Of a stretch of DNA of 64,000 bases, positions 1-8,489 are shown piece by piece; positions within the stretch are counted from its first letter, which is position 1; each line of letters starts with the position of its first letter. The notes below the pieces were generated by a model that worked only from the letters and a program-made list of their open reading frames with translations, made no database searches and was not told the DNA's origin. The translations under genes and the position numbers were made by a program. Source of the stretch: Trichomonas vaginalis G3. Lineage: Eukaryota; Parabasalia; Trichomonadida; Trichomonadidae. The stretch is taken from positions 34,593,176 to 34,657,175 of the forward strand of contig NC_067207.1 of NCBI RefSeq assembly GCF_026262505.1, in the 5' to 3' direction.

Positions 1-102
1 GAACAAAAAGAAATAAAACAAACGATAGAAACTGGTGAAAGGTCAATTATTATTGATTATGATTTCAAAGGATTATTATTCGATAATGTTAATGCTTGAA
101 TA

Positions 103-444
103 TTAAATAGCCTTAACAAAGAATTTTTCAAGTGATATTTTATATTCATCAACTATTTTATTATAAATATCATTATATGTTAAATGAAGTTCAGTTGTTG
201 TTCCGTTCTTTGATATCTTAATTGTGCTAATATCCTTTATAGGATTTATTTTTGCAACTGTTCCGCAGCATGAAACCTCATCATCTATGAAAAATTGAAT
301 CTTAACGTCTGAATCTTGAACATCACAAAGAATGGCGATAATGTGAATTAATGATTCATAAGGTAAAATAATTAAACCAGATTGATCAATTAAATTTATT
401 ATTGAATCATAATTATTAATTATTATATCACGGTAAATTTTCAT
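103..444 (-). CDS. Small Maverick protein with Cys-Cys-Gly motif
   Basis: A 113-residue protein of unknown function. Its middle and end (a CCG tripeptide, then a beta-rich stretch, then a tail of the form EYKISLEKFF) match the protein at 15886-16161 of element B (CCG, then DYKLCLKYVL). This makes it a family shared between Mavericks rather than a chance frame. It lies directly downstream of the 462-773 gene on the same strand, as the B copy lies downstream of an arginine/lysine-starting small frame near 15542, so the two genes seem to travel as a pair. ATG at 442-444 read on the minus strand. Confidence 0.6.
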   Translation of the reverse strand: MKIYRDIIINNYDSIINLIDQSGLIILPYESLIHIIAILCDVQDSDVKIQFFIDDEVSCCGTVAKINPIKDISTIKISKNGTTTELHLTYNDIYNKIVDEYKISLEKFFVKAI

Positions 445-461
445 TAATTCAGAATTAATGT

Positions 462-773
462 CTATTTTATATGGGTTCTCGATGTTTGATGAAAGAGGCG
501 GGGGTATGTTGGATAAGTGGGAATTTCAACAGGTTCTTTACCGGGTTCAGATAAAATGATTGGGTCTCCATTCTCATGGTTTTCTTCATTCTCCTCATTC
601 TTCGGTAAGTCACGAGTTAATAAATTTGGTTGAGTTGCTGACCTTGTTAATTCAGGGCTAACATTAACTTTAACATTTTGAATAATTCGTGATTTATCAT
701 CATTTACGTTATAACCAACCGTAATCTCTGCTTTTGCGTTAGTGTTCTTTTGACTAGTGAAACGTCTTCTCAT
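462..773 (-). CDS. Small Maverick protein, basic start and acidic middle, unknown function
   Basis: A 103-residue protein beginning MRRRF and carrying an E/N-rich middle followed by a proline/tyrosine-rich tail (PTYPTYPR). No family recognised. The leader reads T6 ATTCGATTATAAATG, a good example of the Maverick promoter-like pattern. A similar beginning (MRSKS...) is found on the plus strand near 15542 in element B, also next to the CCG-motif gene. The tail might be a protein-interaction motif, but that is inference. Confidence 0.55.
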   Translation of the reverse strand: MRRRFTSQKNTNAKAEITVGYNVNDDKSRIIQNVKVNVSPELTRSATQPNLLTRDLPKNEENEENHENGDPIILSEPGKEPVEIPTYPTYPRLFHQTSRTHIK

Positions 774-804
774 TTATAATCGAATAAAAAATATATTTAA
801 ACTT

Positions 805-1704
805 TTATTTTGATGGAAGTTTTGAATCTATTATTCCCTGTATTTGTTCTTGAAGTTGATTTTTAGCTGTTTCATTGTAATTAATAGACCTAATATATTC
901 ATTAATTGCATTCTTATAATCATCTGATTTCTCAAATTTTCTTTTATCTGATTCCTTAACTAAATCATAAGTTAAACCTCGTTGCTGATATAATGGTTTC
1001 TTAATTAAATCTTTGAATGCTTGAGATAAAGCACCTGATGCAATTCTTGCTACTATAATTGGTTGGAATTGATGTTTAAGTTCATCTTTAACATTTGCGA
1101 AAACTGGATCGAATAAAGCAACTTTAAAGAATTTCTTAGCTGAAATTTCGGGTCTAATATTTGCATATTGACCATCAAACTGGTTAGAATATCGTGGTAA
1201 TCCATCCGGTCCCTCTTCAATAGCATTTAATTCTTCATTGAAATAAGAATATGGATTATAACGGTATGAATTAATTGGACCATTTTCACCTTCTCCAATG
1301 TATTGTTTAACAGCTTTTCCATTTTCATCAAATTGCATAGGATAACGTTCATTATATGCTTTACGTTTAGGATAATCAGTTATAATTAATTTATAACCAT
1401 TTATGACTTTAATATTACCTTGACCATCAGTAATGAAAACTTCATTTATACCATCAGGTTTTCCATTTGGACCCGTAATGTCTGCTTCGTGTGCTTCCCA
1501 ATTTGGACCATGACGTTTGGCATATGCTTGAGCTTCTGGTAATGTTAAAACGTTTCTCATTTGTTTAACATCTTTTTGAAGACCAGCAACAATATGAACT
1601 AATTCTTTCATTCCATCAGGAACTTTCATAGTTCTATTATATGCACCCTTTTTGTTTGTTCCTTGTTTTAATGGAACCTGTAGAAGATTTGCTATTTCTG
1701 TCAT
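805..1704 (-). CDS. Unrecognised 299-residue Maverick protein
   Basis: A mixed-charge protein with no signal peptide or membrane segment that I can see. The first 60 residues look helical and include VKQMRNVL; the middle is rich in G, N, Y and P ([12 protein letters not shown]); the last third is helical and ends with an IDSKLPSK tail. It sits between the ATPase gene and small genes, where other Mavericks carry virion proteins, so a structural role is possible. I found no protease catalytic pattern in it. The start is the ATG at 1702-1704, preceded by an AT-rich leader containing two T-runs. Confidence 0.6.
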   Translation of the reverse strand: MTEIANLLQVPLKQGTNKKGAYNRTMKVPDGMKELVHIVAGLQKDVKQMRNVLTLPEAQAYAKRHGPNWEAHEADITGPNGKPDGINEVFITDGQGNIKVINGYKLIITDYPKRKAYNERYPMQFDENGKAVKQYIGEGENGPINSYRYNPYSYFNEELNAIEEGPDGLPRYSNQFDGQYANIRPEISAKKFFKVALFDPVFANVKDELKHQFQPIIVARIASGALSQAFKDLIKKPLYQQRGLTYDLVKESDKRKFEKSDDYKNAINEYIRSINYNETAKNQLQEQIQGIIDSKLPSK

Positions 1705-1744
1705 GTTTAATTATAAATAAAAAATAAAAATTAATTATAAAAAG

Positions 1745-2572
1745 TTAATCAAATTTAACACCTCCTTTATTTAAATCAACTATTATTTTTCCATGTTCAC
1801 CTAATTGCTGATATTGTGTGTAAAGTTCATTAATGCTCATTGGTAAATTCACTTGATAAAGCATAACGTTCAACTGTTGACGACTAAACCCACTGAAAAT
1901 GAAAAGGATTGATAGATTTGATTTAATGTTTGTGCTTAATGCTTTGAAGTATTGAATAGCCATAAAGAATGAACACTGAATGTGTCGACATTGAGTTAAT
2001 AACTGATTAAAATATGATTTTTCATTTGTTATTAGTTTTGATTTCACTGCATCATCTAGAAAAATGAGTGAATGCAAAAATTCTCTATCAAAATTTGAAA
2101 TAGAAAGTGTTTCAAATAATTCATCCCGTTGTTTATCAATAATTTTATCCTCTAATCCTTGCTTCTTGATTGTATTATATAATTCTTTATACATTAAAAA
2201 GTTTTTTAAATAATCTTCTGCTTCTTCTTGTGATAAATAAATAATTGGAATTTTGATTAAATGCTTTAAAGATTCAAATGTATCATCTGAAGGTGAACCT
2301 GAACGGTTGATATAAATTAACACGTGTGAATAGGGGGAAGTGTTAGCAATAATGATAATTTGTTTTAATATCGTTAATGTTTTACCTTTATTCTGTTTAC
2401 CAATTGCTGCAGTGATTGAATTTAAGTAACATTCAGAATATGGAATTTTCATTAATTTTTCCTTAGATAGAGCATTTCTATTATCACTCAATGCTTCATT
2501 AATCATATCATCTATGTATGTATTATATACTCCTGCTAATTCTTCATAAGGGGTGTATGGATTTAAATCCAT
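1745..2572 (-). CDS. DNA-packaging ATPase (FtsK/HerA, A32-like)
   Basis: Likely motor that pumps the element's DNA into a preformed capsid. Residues 58-65 read GKQNKGKT, a Walker A P-loop, and residues 168-175 end a hydrophobic strand with LDD (SLIFLDDA), a Walker B. Arginine-finger-like and Q-rich sensor segments follow (LTQCRHIQ near 190). Length of 275 residues is usual for the Polinton/virophage packaging ATPase. The gene is next to the capsid gene, as is common in this class. Its leader has TTTTTGATTAAATG. It is only distantly like the ATPase of element B, so A is a different lineage. Confidence 0.85.
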   Translation of the reverse strand: MDLNPYTPYEELAGVYNTYIDDMINEALSDNRNALSKEKLMKIPYSECYLNSITAAIGKQNKGKTLTILKQIIIIANTSPYSHVLIYINRSGSPSDDTFESLKHLIKIPIIYLSQEEAEDYLKNFLMYKELYNTIKKQGLEDKIIDKQRDELFETLSISNFDREFLHSLIFLDDAVKSKLITNEKSYFNQLLTQCRHIQCSFFMAIQYFKALSTNIKSNLSILFIFSGFSRQQLNVMLYQVNLPMSINELYTQYQQLGEHGKIIVDLNKGGVKFD

Positions 2573-2596
2573 TTAATCAAAAATACATTTATAATT

Positions 2597-4237
2597 TTAA
2601 ACATTTCTATTCATCAATATTTCATCATATGAACTTCTATACTGTGGTGGTGTACCTGTTGGATGATATTTCAAACCTTCATCCGGTGTCCATGTCCAAT
2701 ATGTAGTCCTAGTAAACCAAACCTGAGGAGGATTTGTCACCTTTGAACAGTAAGTGTCATTTTCACCCTGAATGATTGGATAAGCTTTCACTTGTACTGT
2801 AACTTGTGAGTTGAAAGTTTCTAATCCATCAAAGAATATACCCGCTCCATCACGTTGAACTGGAATAGTGCATAAGAATGAAGTTTGGTCTTTCCATGTT
2901 CTAGCTAATGGCGTGCCATCATCTGCATTCAATGGTCTAGTTAATGAGTCCTCGTATTCTTCTGTGCATTCATTCACTCCATCTAAATCAGAAGCTTGAA
3001 GCATACGTGTAAAGAATATGTCGCCCACTGTGGTCATCGCTTGATCGGGGAAGTTTCTGGAATCTATAGTGACCTGAAGACCTCGAAGCATTGGATTTTC
3101 TAAAACTGTTCTTTGCATTGCATTCTTCGGAAATGCTAACACAACATCTGTAACATTATGAAGAGCGTATGAGAAATCTGAGCTGATACCTTCAGGAGTG
3201 ATGCAACCTCCATTTAGTGAACGAACGTCAATATGTTGAGCTGGAATCATGAATGGATCTTCCTTACTGAATAAACGTGGTATTGCTTTAACTGATTCTT
3301 CAATTAAACCGTATCCTGGTGTAATGCATTTATCCTCTAAAACTTCCATCTTTGTGCATGAAATAATAACGTCATCAACTGTTGCGTCAGCAGATGTAGC
3401 GGCCAAGCTTGTAATTAATTTGGCAGGAAGTCCGATTTGTTGGAATTTGCGATCATATTTATAAACATGATTCATAATCTTTTCATAATTTTCATCAGTT
3501 ATCTTTTCATAAACGTAATTTTGTAAATCAGCAACTCTTAACAGGTCAACCTGACAAAATACTAAAGTATCCCTGAAAACATAATATTTAAGAATGATAT
3601 CACCAAATGATTTAGGATAATCATCGAACGCCTGAAATGCTAACAAATCATTTACCGGAATAATCATATCAAAAGTGACATCAACTTCTTCATTTGCTTT
3701 CTTGAAAACTTCTGAAGGGTCAATATATTTACCACATACTGAGTTATCATATTTTTGAACATTATTATATAACGAATGAACAAACTTTTTAACTTTCCTT
3801 TCTGATTTTGGTTTATATGTTGCAAATGCGAAAGATTCACGGGCGCAATCCATCTGAAGATAACCGGCATCACCTCTTTCGGTTTCTACTTCTAATTGTT
3901 TAAAGCTTTGATTTGATGATTTGTAACCAACGAATAAACGCATGCATTTAAAAGCGGCATCACATGTGAAAGCTTTATTTGAAACTAGAGTTGCTTTAAC
4001 TTTGCGTTTAATATATGTGTCACCTAATTGGTTCACATCATGAGCCGGGTTTGTAATTCTTAAATGAGTTTGTTTATCATCAAAATATGGAGCATCAGAG
4101 TCATAGCATGAACTTTCAAATTCTCTATAATATCTTCTACCATCATTCTTTGCGAATATTTCATTTATCTTTTCGAATGAATGAAATACATTTCCATTAA
4201 TCGGTTTAGTGTTTGGCACCAAATAGTTAGTCGTCAT
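2597..4237 (-). CDS. Probable major capsid protein (element A)
   Basis: A 546-residue, beta-rich protein next to the packaging ATPase. Size, position and composition fit the double-jelly-roll major capsid protein of Polintons. The segment RTTYWTWTPDEG near the end and the many alternating hydrophobic strands fit, but I cannot align it by eye to the capsid candidate of element B, so the call rests mainly on context. The leader (T6 ATTTATTAATAAATG) is a strong Maverick-type promoter, as expected for an abundant late product. It could instead be another large virion protein. Confidence 0.6.
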   Translation of the reverse strand: MTTNYLVPNTKPINGNVFHSFEKINEIFAKNDGRRYYREFESSCYDSDAPYFDDKQTHLRITNPAHDVNQLGDTYIKRKVKATLVSNKAFTCDAAFKCMRLFVGYKSSNQSFKQLEVETERGDAGYLQMDCARESFAFATYKPKSERKVKKFVHSLYNNVQKYDNSVCGKYIDPSEVFKKANEEVDVTFDMIIPVNDLLAFQAFDDYPKSFGDIILKYYVFRDTLVFCQVDLLRVADLQNYVYEKITDENYEKIMNHVYKYDRKFQQIGLPAKLITSLAATSADATVDDVIISCTKMEVLEDKCITPGYGLIEESVKAIPRLFSKEDPFMIPAQHIDVRSLNGGCITPEGISSDFSYALHNVTDVVLAFPKNAMQRTVLENPMLRGLQVTIDSRNFPDQAMTTVGDIFFTRMLQASDLDGVNECTEEYEDSLTRPLNADDGTPLARTWKDQTSFLCTIPVQRDGAGIFFDGLETFNSQVTVQVKAYPIIQGENDTYCSKVTNPPQVWFTRTTYWTWTPDEGLKYHPTGTPPQYRSSYDEILMNRNV

Positions 4238-4306
4238 TTATTAATAAATAAAAAATCAAAATTAAAAGATGAAAATGAATTTTTAATTTTAATGAAATAA
4301 TCAACT

Positions 4307-4522
4307 ATGGCTGCAGGTATATTTAAGAAACTGTGGAATAGAGTAAAAAGAGGAGCGAGTAAAGTTTGGGAAACATTGAAGAAGGGGGCAATTTGGATAT
4401 TTAAGAATAAAGAAGCAATTAGTGACGTTGCTGAATCAATAACACCAAAAGCTGCCCCAATAAGAGAAGTTTTAAATAAAGGAGAAAAAGTTTATCAAAG
4501 ACTACAACCGATACTAAGATAA
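4307..4522 (+). CDS. Small basic amphipathic protein (MAAG family)
   Basis: A 71-residue protein starting MAAGIFKKLWNRVKR with a Trp/Lys-rich amphipathic N-terminal helix. The neighbouring minus-strand gene at 4547-4783 starts almost identically (MAAGFFKKLWDGIKK), so the two are paralogues pointing toward each other. Similar small proteins (35817-36059, 39422-39823) occur in element C. The pattern recalls the membrane-active helix of adenovirus protein VI or internal minor capsid proteins; this comparison is inference. It lies just beyond the capsid gene, divergent from it. Confidence 0.6.
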   Translation: MAAGIFKKLWNRVKRGASKVWETLKKGAIWIFKNKEAISDVAESITPKAAPIREVLNKGEKVYQRLQPILR

Positions 4523-4546
4523 AAATAATATTTATTTATTTTTCCA

Positions 4547-4783
4547 CTATCTACCTCCTATTTTATTAAGTATTCCTTCAGCAATTCCACCAACTGCGTT
4601 ACCTGCTTGTGCTCCCATCGCCGGATTACCTGCTTTAGTACCTAATACTCCACCTATGATAGTTCCTGCCGTTTTCGCTACTGGTGCCAAAAAGTTTGCA
4701 ACGGGTTTAATAATCTTTTTATAAACCCAACCCGCAGCTTTCTTAATTCCATCCCATAATTTTTTAAAGAATCCTGCCGCCAT
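4547..4783 (-). CDS. Small basic amphipathic protein with glycine-rich tail
   Basis: A 78-residue protein starting MAAGFFKKLWDGIKK, followed by a hydrophobic G/A-rich half (AGTIIGGVLGTKAG) that could insert in a membrane. Paralogue of the 71-residue protein at 4307-4522; their 3' ends are 24 bases apart. The amphipathic helix plus glycine-zipper tail suggests a membrane-penetrating or internal virion protein, but no direct family match was seen. Confidence 0.6.
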   Translation of the reverse strand: MAAGFFKKLWDGIKKAAGWVYKKIIKPVANFLAPVAKTAGTIIGGVLGTKAGNPAMGAQAGNAVGGIAEGILNKIGGR

Positions 4784-4849
4784 TTCTGATTTAATATTAA
4801 TTAAAAAATATATTTCATCACTTATATTCTAATTTTTATTTAATGATAA

Positions 4850-5218
4850 ATGAAACCGATTTTAAAAATAAATGAAACAGAGGAGGAAGAAATAAATGAA
4901 AGTGAAAATGTTCAACAAAAAATAAACGTTGTTAAACCAATTACTGAAATAAAAATTTTTTCATCTGTTGAAGAATTTAATGACTATTATGCTAATAATA
5001 AAAAATTATTTGAAGAATTGACAACATGTAAATTGAATAAAATGTTTAAAGTTGATGGATTCAAAATTTCAAAAATAAAAGGAGTGGTTAGTTTGAAATC
5101 TATTCCTCAATCAAGAATCACCTCATTAATGAAAATAGATGATTTAACAAAAAGAATAGAAGAGATTGAAGAAAGAATAAATCAGATAATTGATATCATA
5201 AATTCAAATAATCATTAG
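4850..5218 (+). CDS. Coiled-coil Maverick protein
   Basis: A 122-residue lysine/glutamate-rich protein. The last 30 residues form a heptad pattern (DDLTKRIEEIEERINQIIDII) that predicts a coiled coil. Two E-runs lie near the start. The start is preceded by TTTTTATTTAATGATAAATG, a model Maverick leader. Function unknown; a scaffolding or oligomerising role is possible. Confidence 0.55.
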   Translation: MKPILKINETEEEEINESENVQQKINVVKPITEIKIFSSVEEFNDYYANNKKLFEELTTCKLNKMFKVDGFKISKIKGVVSLKSIPQSRITSLMKIDDLTKRIEEIEERINQIIDIINSNNH

Positions 5219-5226
5219 TTTCTTAA

Positions 5227-5433
5227 AGTTCTATGTTGAACTCATCAAATTCTTCTTCATCATTACCATTACCTTTAGCGAGTTTATTTACTCTTTCAAC
5301 TTTATCTTTTGATAGTCTTTCGTTTAATTTTTTCTGAAGTTTTTCGTTACCAAGTTCTAAAATTTTACATGGATGATATTTAAACCCATTCAGGATTTAA
5401 ACAATGTTTAATTAATCGCGGAATATCTGACAT
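5227..5433 (-). other. Short coding remnant at the right side of element A
   Basis: The minus strand carries a short coding-like stretch that begins MSDIPRLIKHCLNPEWV at 5433 and ends with an acidic tail (NDEEEFDEFNIEL). The K/E-rich middle looks like a helical segment. It is not one open frame, so it is treated as a broken gene of the element. Confidence 0.35.
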
Positions 5434-5622
5434 CATCTATATATAGCTTCTTTTATAAAAGATAAAAAAAATTATTTTAAAATTAATGTTAATTTTTTTA
5501 ATGATTTATAAATAAATATATTTTAATGCATCGTCTATATATAGATGTAACAAAAAAAGTCACTAAACCCGTCATATCCGAGTAGGGGTAATTTTAACTA
5601 AAAGTGATACGCCTGTAAAAAG

Positions 5623-5654
5623 TGACACACCCATGAAGGGTGTGATTACCGATC
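5623..5654. repeat. Short hairpin CACACCC/GGGTGTG
   Basis: A perfect seven-base stem with the loop ATGAA lies in the non-coding DNA right of element A, near 5624-5642, and is followed by the near-palindrome ATCGAT. No gene is near enough for a terminator role to be assumed. Confidence 0.35.
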
Positions 5655-5729
5655 GATAATTTCGACAGTTTAGAATTTAAAATTTTTTATGGGACTGTTG
5701 CGAGTTTCATAAAGAATTTAAGGAATATA

Positions 5730-5871
5730 AGCAAAGATTTGAATCAAAATCTTAGACCTAAGCCGCTCGATTCGCTCGCGGCTTCCGCAAATTACAGATC
5801 AGCAAAGATTTGAATCAAAATCTTCGAACTAAGCCGATCGCTTCGCTCGCGGCTTTCTTTATTATTTTAAA
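5730..5871. repeat. 71-bp tandem duplication with GC-rich hairpin
   Basis: Two units start with AGCAAAGATTTGAATC at 5730 and 5801. Each ends in a small stem of the form GCCGC...GCGGC around TTCGCTC, an unusual GC-rich patch in very AT-rich DNA. Confidence 0.6.
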
Positions 5872-5956
5872 TTTGCATATTTCCATCAAAAGTTCATAAG
5901 GTAAAAAATTTCGTTTATTTTTACTAAGAAAAAAAAGGTTTTTGATAATAAATTTA

Positions 5957-6190
5957 TTTTATTTCGAAAAAGTAGCAATAATCGTAAAAGGGTATTGATA
6001 GGCTTGCTAAAGTAACTAATTTTAGCTGTCAAATACTTTTGTATTTTGAAGTAAATTAGTATAAATTTGTTTTTACTTTTATTTCGAAAAAGTAACAATA
6101 ATCGTAAAAGGGTATTGATAGGCTTGCTAAAGTAGCTAATTTTAGCTGTCAAATACTTTTGTATTTTGAAGTAAATTAGTATAAATTTGA
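5957..6190. repeat. 120-bp tandem duplication
   Basis: Two nearly identical units, each containing ATTTCGAAAAAGTA at 5961 and 6081, follow one another and end in AGTATAAATTTG. There is no convincing gene here: the minus-strand 88-residue frame only mirrors the duplication. Confidence 0.65.
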
Positions 6191-6230
6191 TATTATTTTA
6201 ACTCCCTTTGAAAACCTCAATTTTCCATAC

Positions 6231-6292
6231 AGAGGGAACGGGAATAGCATCCAATATTCCCTGAGAATGGTTGCGCATTCTCAGTTCCCTCT
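6231..6292. repeat. Perfect three-arm palindrome (cloverleaf-like)
   Basis: An outer stem AGAGGGAAC/GTTCCCTCT encloses two adjacent hairpins, GGGAATA/TATTCCC (8-base loop) and TGAGAATG/CATTCTCA (6-base loop). All 24 pairs are Watson-Crick. Such a three-way junction is very unlikely by chance. It lies between element A and the host RING gene and may be the outer end of A. Confidence 0.7.
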
Positions 6293-6542
6293 ATATTTCG
6301 AACGAAGCTCTCATCGGTCTTTTTTTTTAATACTAAACGTTTTTTTCCCTGTCACTTTTAGCTAAAATTTGGGTTTGCCCGTCATATCCTACTACTAATC
6401 TTCAAATGTCCTCTATGTTAAATTTCTTTAAACAATGAATCAATAGATGATGATTCTATGAGAAATTTCAAGAATAAAATCTTGAGACATTTTTTTCAAT
6501 TCAAAATTTTGCCAAGAGCGAAACTTAATTTTGAAGCTTTCT

Positions 6543-7688
6543 ATGAAGAAAAAAGCCCCAAAAAGTTTAGCGCACGCAAAATTTGTTTATAAAGTTTCAA
6601 CAGATGGTAGTGATCCAGAATGCAATTATAATAAGATTAAAAAGCAAATTCAAGAATCAGTTTTCAATAAAAACGCAATATTCTCAGTAATATCATGCGA
6701 ATCAAACGAATATGTTTGCCCCATATGCCAATTTAAACCAGCTGCAGCTCGAATTACGCTTTGCGGACATATATTTTGTGCAGACTGTCTTGCAATGCAT
6801 TTCGAACATTCAAAAGTCCCCAGTTGCCCGGTTTGTGGTGAAGAAATCACTCCATCAAATGTATTTAGAGCAGATGTTCAATATTTTACAAGAAATGATA
6901 AATTAATTTTCCAAAAGATTTCAAGAAGTATATATTCATGCTGTCATCTTGCTGAAAAAACTTCTGAGCCTATTGATTCAGTCCCATTTGCTTCATCTAA
7001 GAGTTCTTTATATTCCAAATTCTCTATCGCAGATAAAAACTATGTTGAAAATATCATAAAGAAAGAATTAAAAGAATTGGATGCACAAAAGGAGATTTAT
7101 TCCAAACCACAATATTATGATGAAAACAAACTTAGCTACATCATTCAAATTATAGAGGAAGTTTCACATGAACATATACCAAATACCGAAACCCCTATAG
7201 TACAACTCGATCATTCAGATACGTTTTATCAATTTTACCAAGAAGATCACGGTTTGTTAGTTTTCCTTGATGTTTTCTCAACAGATTCATTAGAGGCAGA
7301 GTATGGATCCTTAAAGGATGCTCCTTATACCATCGAAGCAATGCCAATTAGAAAATATTCTACAGTCGTAAATGATACATTCCGTAGGATGACGAAATCT
7401 TTAAACTATTTACAAAGAAAAACAAATATAGAGCTTGTTATTGCAGATCTTTCCGAATACGTTTCATCTCAAATTCTTTCGAATTACGCAATTGCTGCAG
7501 ACGGATCATGCCCTAATTCAGAGACATCCACTTCAATGCATTCGATGGATCTCCCGTATAAGGAAATACCAAAATCTGTATCAGGAACATTTAACGATGA
7601 TGAATTTCCAGATTTATTCCCAGTTTTGAAAAAGAAAAAGAATACTCAAACACCAAAATCGACTTCTTGGTTAAATCTGAAACTTTGA
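6543..7688 (+). CDS. RNF10/Mag2-type RING E3 ubiquitin ligase
   Basis: A 381-residue host protein. A RING finger lies at about residues 58-104 (CPIC, then CGHIFC, CADC, CPVC), matching the RNF10 pattern with CPIC-x-P-AA. Around residues 225-330 comes the block YQFYQEDHGLLVFLD...EYGSLKDAP, then a stretch ending LQRKTNIELVIADLS, both diagnostic of the RNF10/Mag2 family. In yeast and animals this ligase ubiquitinates small-subunit ribosomal proteins on stalled or aberrant initiating ribosomes; the same role here is inference. I chose the ATG at 6543 because the frame upstream has only a TTG. The C-terminus (FPDLFPVLKKKKN) is lysine-rich. The gene lies just right of element A with a short 5' region. 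Confidence 0.88.
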   Translation: MKKKAPKSLAHAKFVYKVSTDGSDPECNYNKIKKQIQESVFNKNAIFSVISCESNEYVCPICQFKPAAARITLCGHIFCADCLAMHFEHSKVPSCPVCGEEITPSNVFRADVQYFTRNDKLIFQKISRSIYSCCHLAEKTSEPIDSVPFASSKSSLYSKFSIADKNYVENIIKKELKELDAQKEIYSKPQYYDENKLSYIIQIIEEVSHEHIPNTETPIVQLDHSDTFYQFYQEDHGLLVFLDVFSTDSLEAEYGSLKDAPYTIEAMPIRKYSTVVNDTFRRMTKSLNYLQRKTNIELVIADLSEYVSSQILSNYAIAADGSCPNSETSTSMHSMDLPYKEIPKSVSGTFNDDEFPDLFPVLKKKKNTQTPKSTSWLNLKL

Positions 7689-7834
7689 TTTTTTAATTTT
7701 CAACACAAATGTTTGGTTTTTATGACAAGAACTATTTTTTTTAAAGTAATGAATTATAGTGGGAATAAAATGAGTATAATAACAGTCGAAGATGGAAAAA
7801 ATAAATCATCAAATTAAAAATAAAATGAAAAAAT

Positions 7835-7905
7835 GGATATGGAGGGAATCGAACCCCCGGCCTGGGCTATGCGAAAGCTCCACTCTACCACTGAGCCACA
7901 TACCC
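7835..7905 (-). tRNA. tRNA-Ala (anticodon CGC)
   Basis: Read on the minus strand, a 71-base cloverleaf can be drawn: a seven-pair acceptor stem with a G3:U70 wobble, which is the classic alanine identity element; D-arm GCTCAGTGGTAGAG; anticodon loop TTCGCAT; T-arm GGGGG-TTCGATT-CCCTC. The anticodon stem has one A-C mismatch. No CCA is encoded and there is no intron. The B box GGTTCGATTCC is intact, and a T-rich tract follows on the minus strand as a possible RNA polymerase III stop. Confidence 0.92.
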
Positions 7906-8489
7906 TTACATATTTTTTCATTTCTGAACTCGTAAGAATTAATACCATCCTTTCATTATTCTAAATGTATATAATTTATGGTCTGTAATATAATTTTTTT
8001 ATTTGATTTATATAGGGAACTTTGAAAGTAAAAATACATCAATCTGCAAAATATTTCATCACATTTCAACATTCTGAAAATAATTTTGGATTATGTATAA
8101 CTAAGGTCCATACCACATATATGATCGATTCAGTCTAATAGATATAATTAGTTCAGATTGAAGATCAATTTCTCAATTTACAGAATAATGAATAAATACT
8201 AGCATTGTACATCATATTTAAATGGCTTGTATATGCAAAATATTAACCACAGATAGGTTCTTTAGCTTTTTTTAGACAAAATGTTCTACAAATCTAATGA
8301 AAATCATTATGAACAAGAGCTGACACAACCATAAAATGACAACATTACGTATAGAACAGCTACTAGTTAAGCAAAACAAGGAGCATAAAAAAAAAGATTT
8401 GATCAGATTTAAAAAAGTCAAAAGGATTGTTTTAAAAACATTTCCACCCAATAATGAAGGGCAAGACAGAAGTAATGCAATATGATTTC
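7906..8489. other. Intergenic DNA, no feature seen
   Basis: About 580 bases of AT-rich sequence between the tRNA and the 3' end of the oleate hydratase gene. I see short stop-rich frames only. Confidence 0.6.

Larger units (their letters stand above)
1..6300. mobile_element. Maverick/Polinton element A (right part; cut by window start)
   Basis: A run of closely packed small genes holding a packaging ATPase and a probable double-jelly-roll major capsid protein marks this as a Maverick/Polinton. The left part lies outside the window, so its TIR pair cannot be checked. The right edge is uncertain: coding stops near 5.43 kb and the next host gene starts at 6543; the palindromic structure near 6.25 kb is my best guess for the outer edge. 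Most genes seen here have uninterrupted frames, with about one break in a small gene at the right side, so the visible part looks fairly young. Genes are mostly on the minus strand and many start just after a T-rich leader ending in TAAATG. Confidence 0.75.
5568..6389. repeat. 820-bp segment bounded by a 12-bp direct repeat with inner inverted arms
   Basis: CCCGTCATATCC occurs at 5568-5579 and again in the same orientation at 6378-6389. Just inside lie inverted arms of the form TAATTTTAACTAAAAGTGA (about 5599-5617) and TCACTTTTAGCTAAAATT (about 6351-6368). The segment has no gene and holds the tandem repeats and palindrome listed separately. It could be a small non-autonomous insertion with target duplication or the terminal part of element A. 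Confidence 0.45.

Noticed and set aside
805-1704. Adenain-type maturation protease in element A
   Set aside because: I looked for the His-Asp/Glu-Cys order with a GxHW-type context and did not see it in this protein or elsewhere in the window.
5886-6152. 88-residue minus-strand frame in the 120-bp tandem repeat
   Set aside because: It repeats the same peptide because of the DNA duplication and has no other support.
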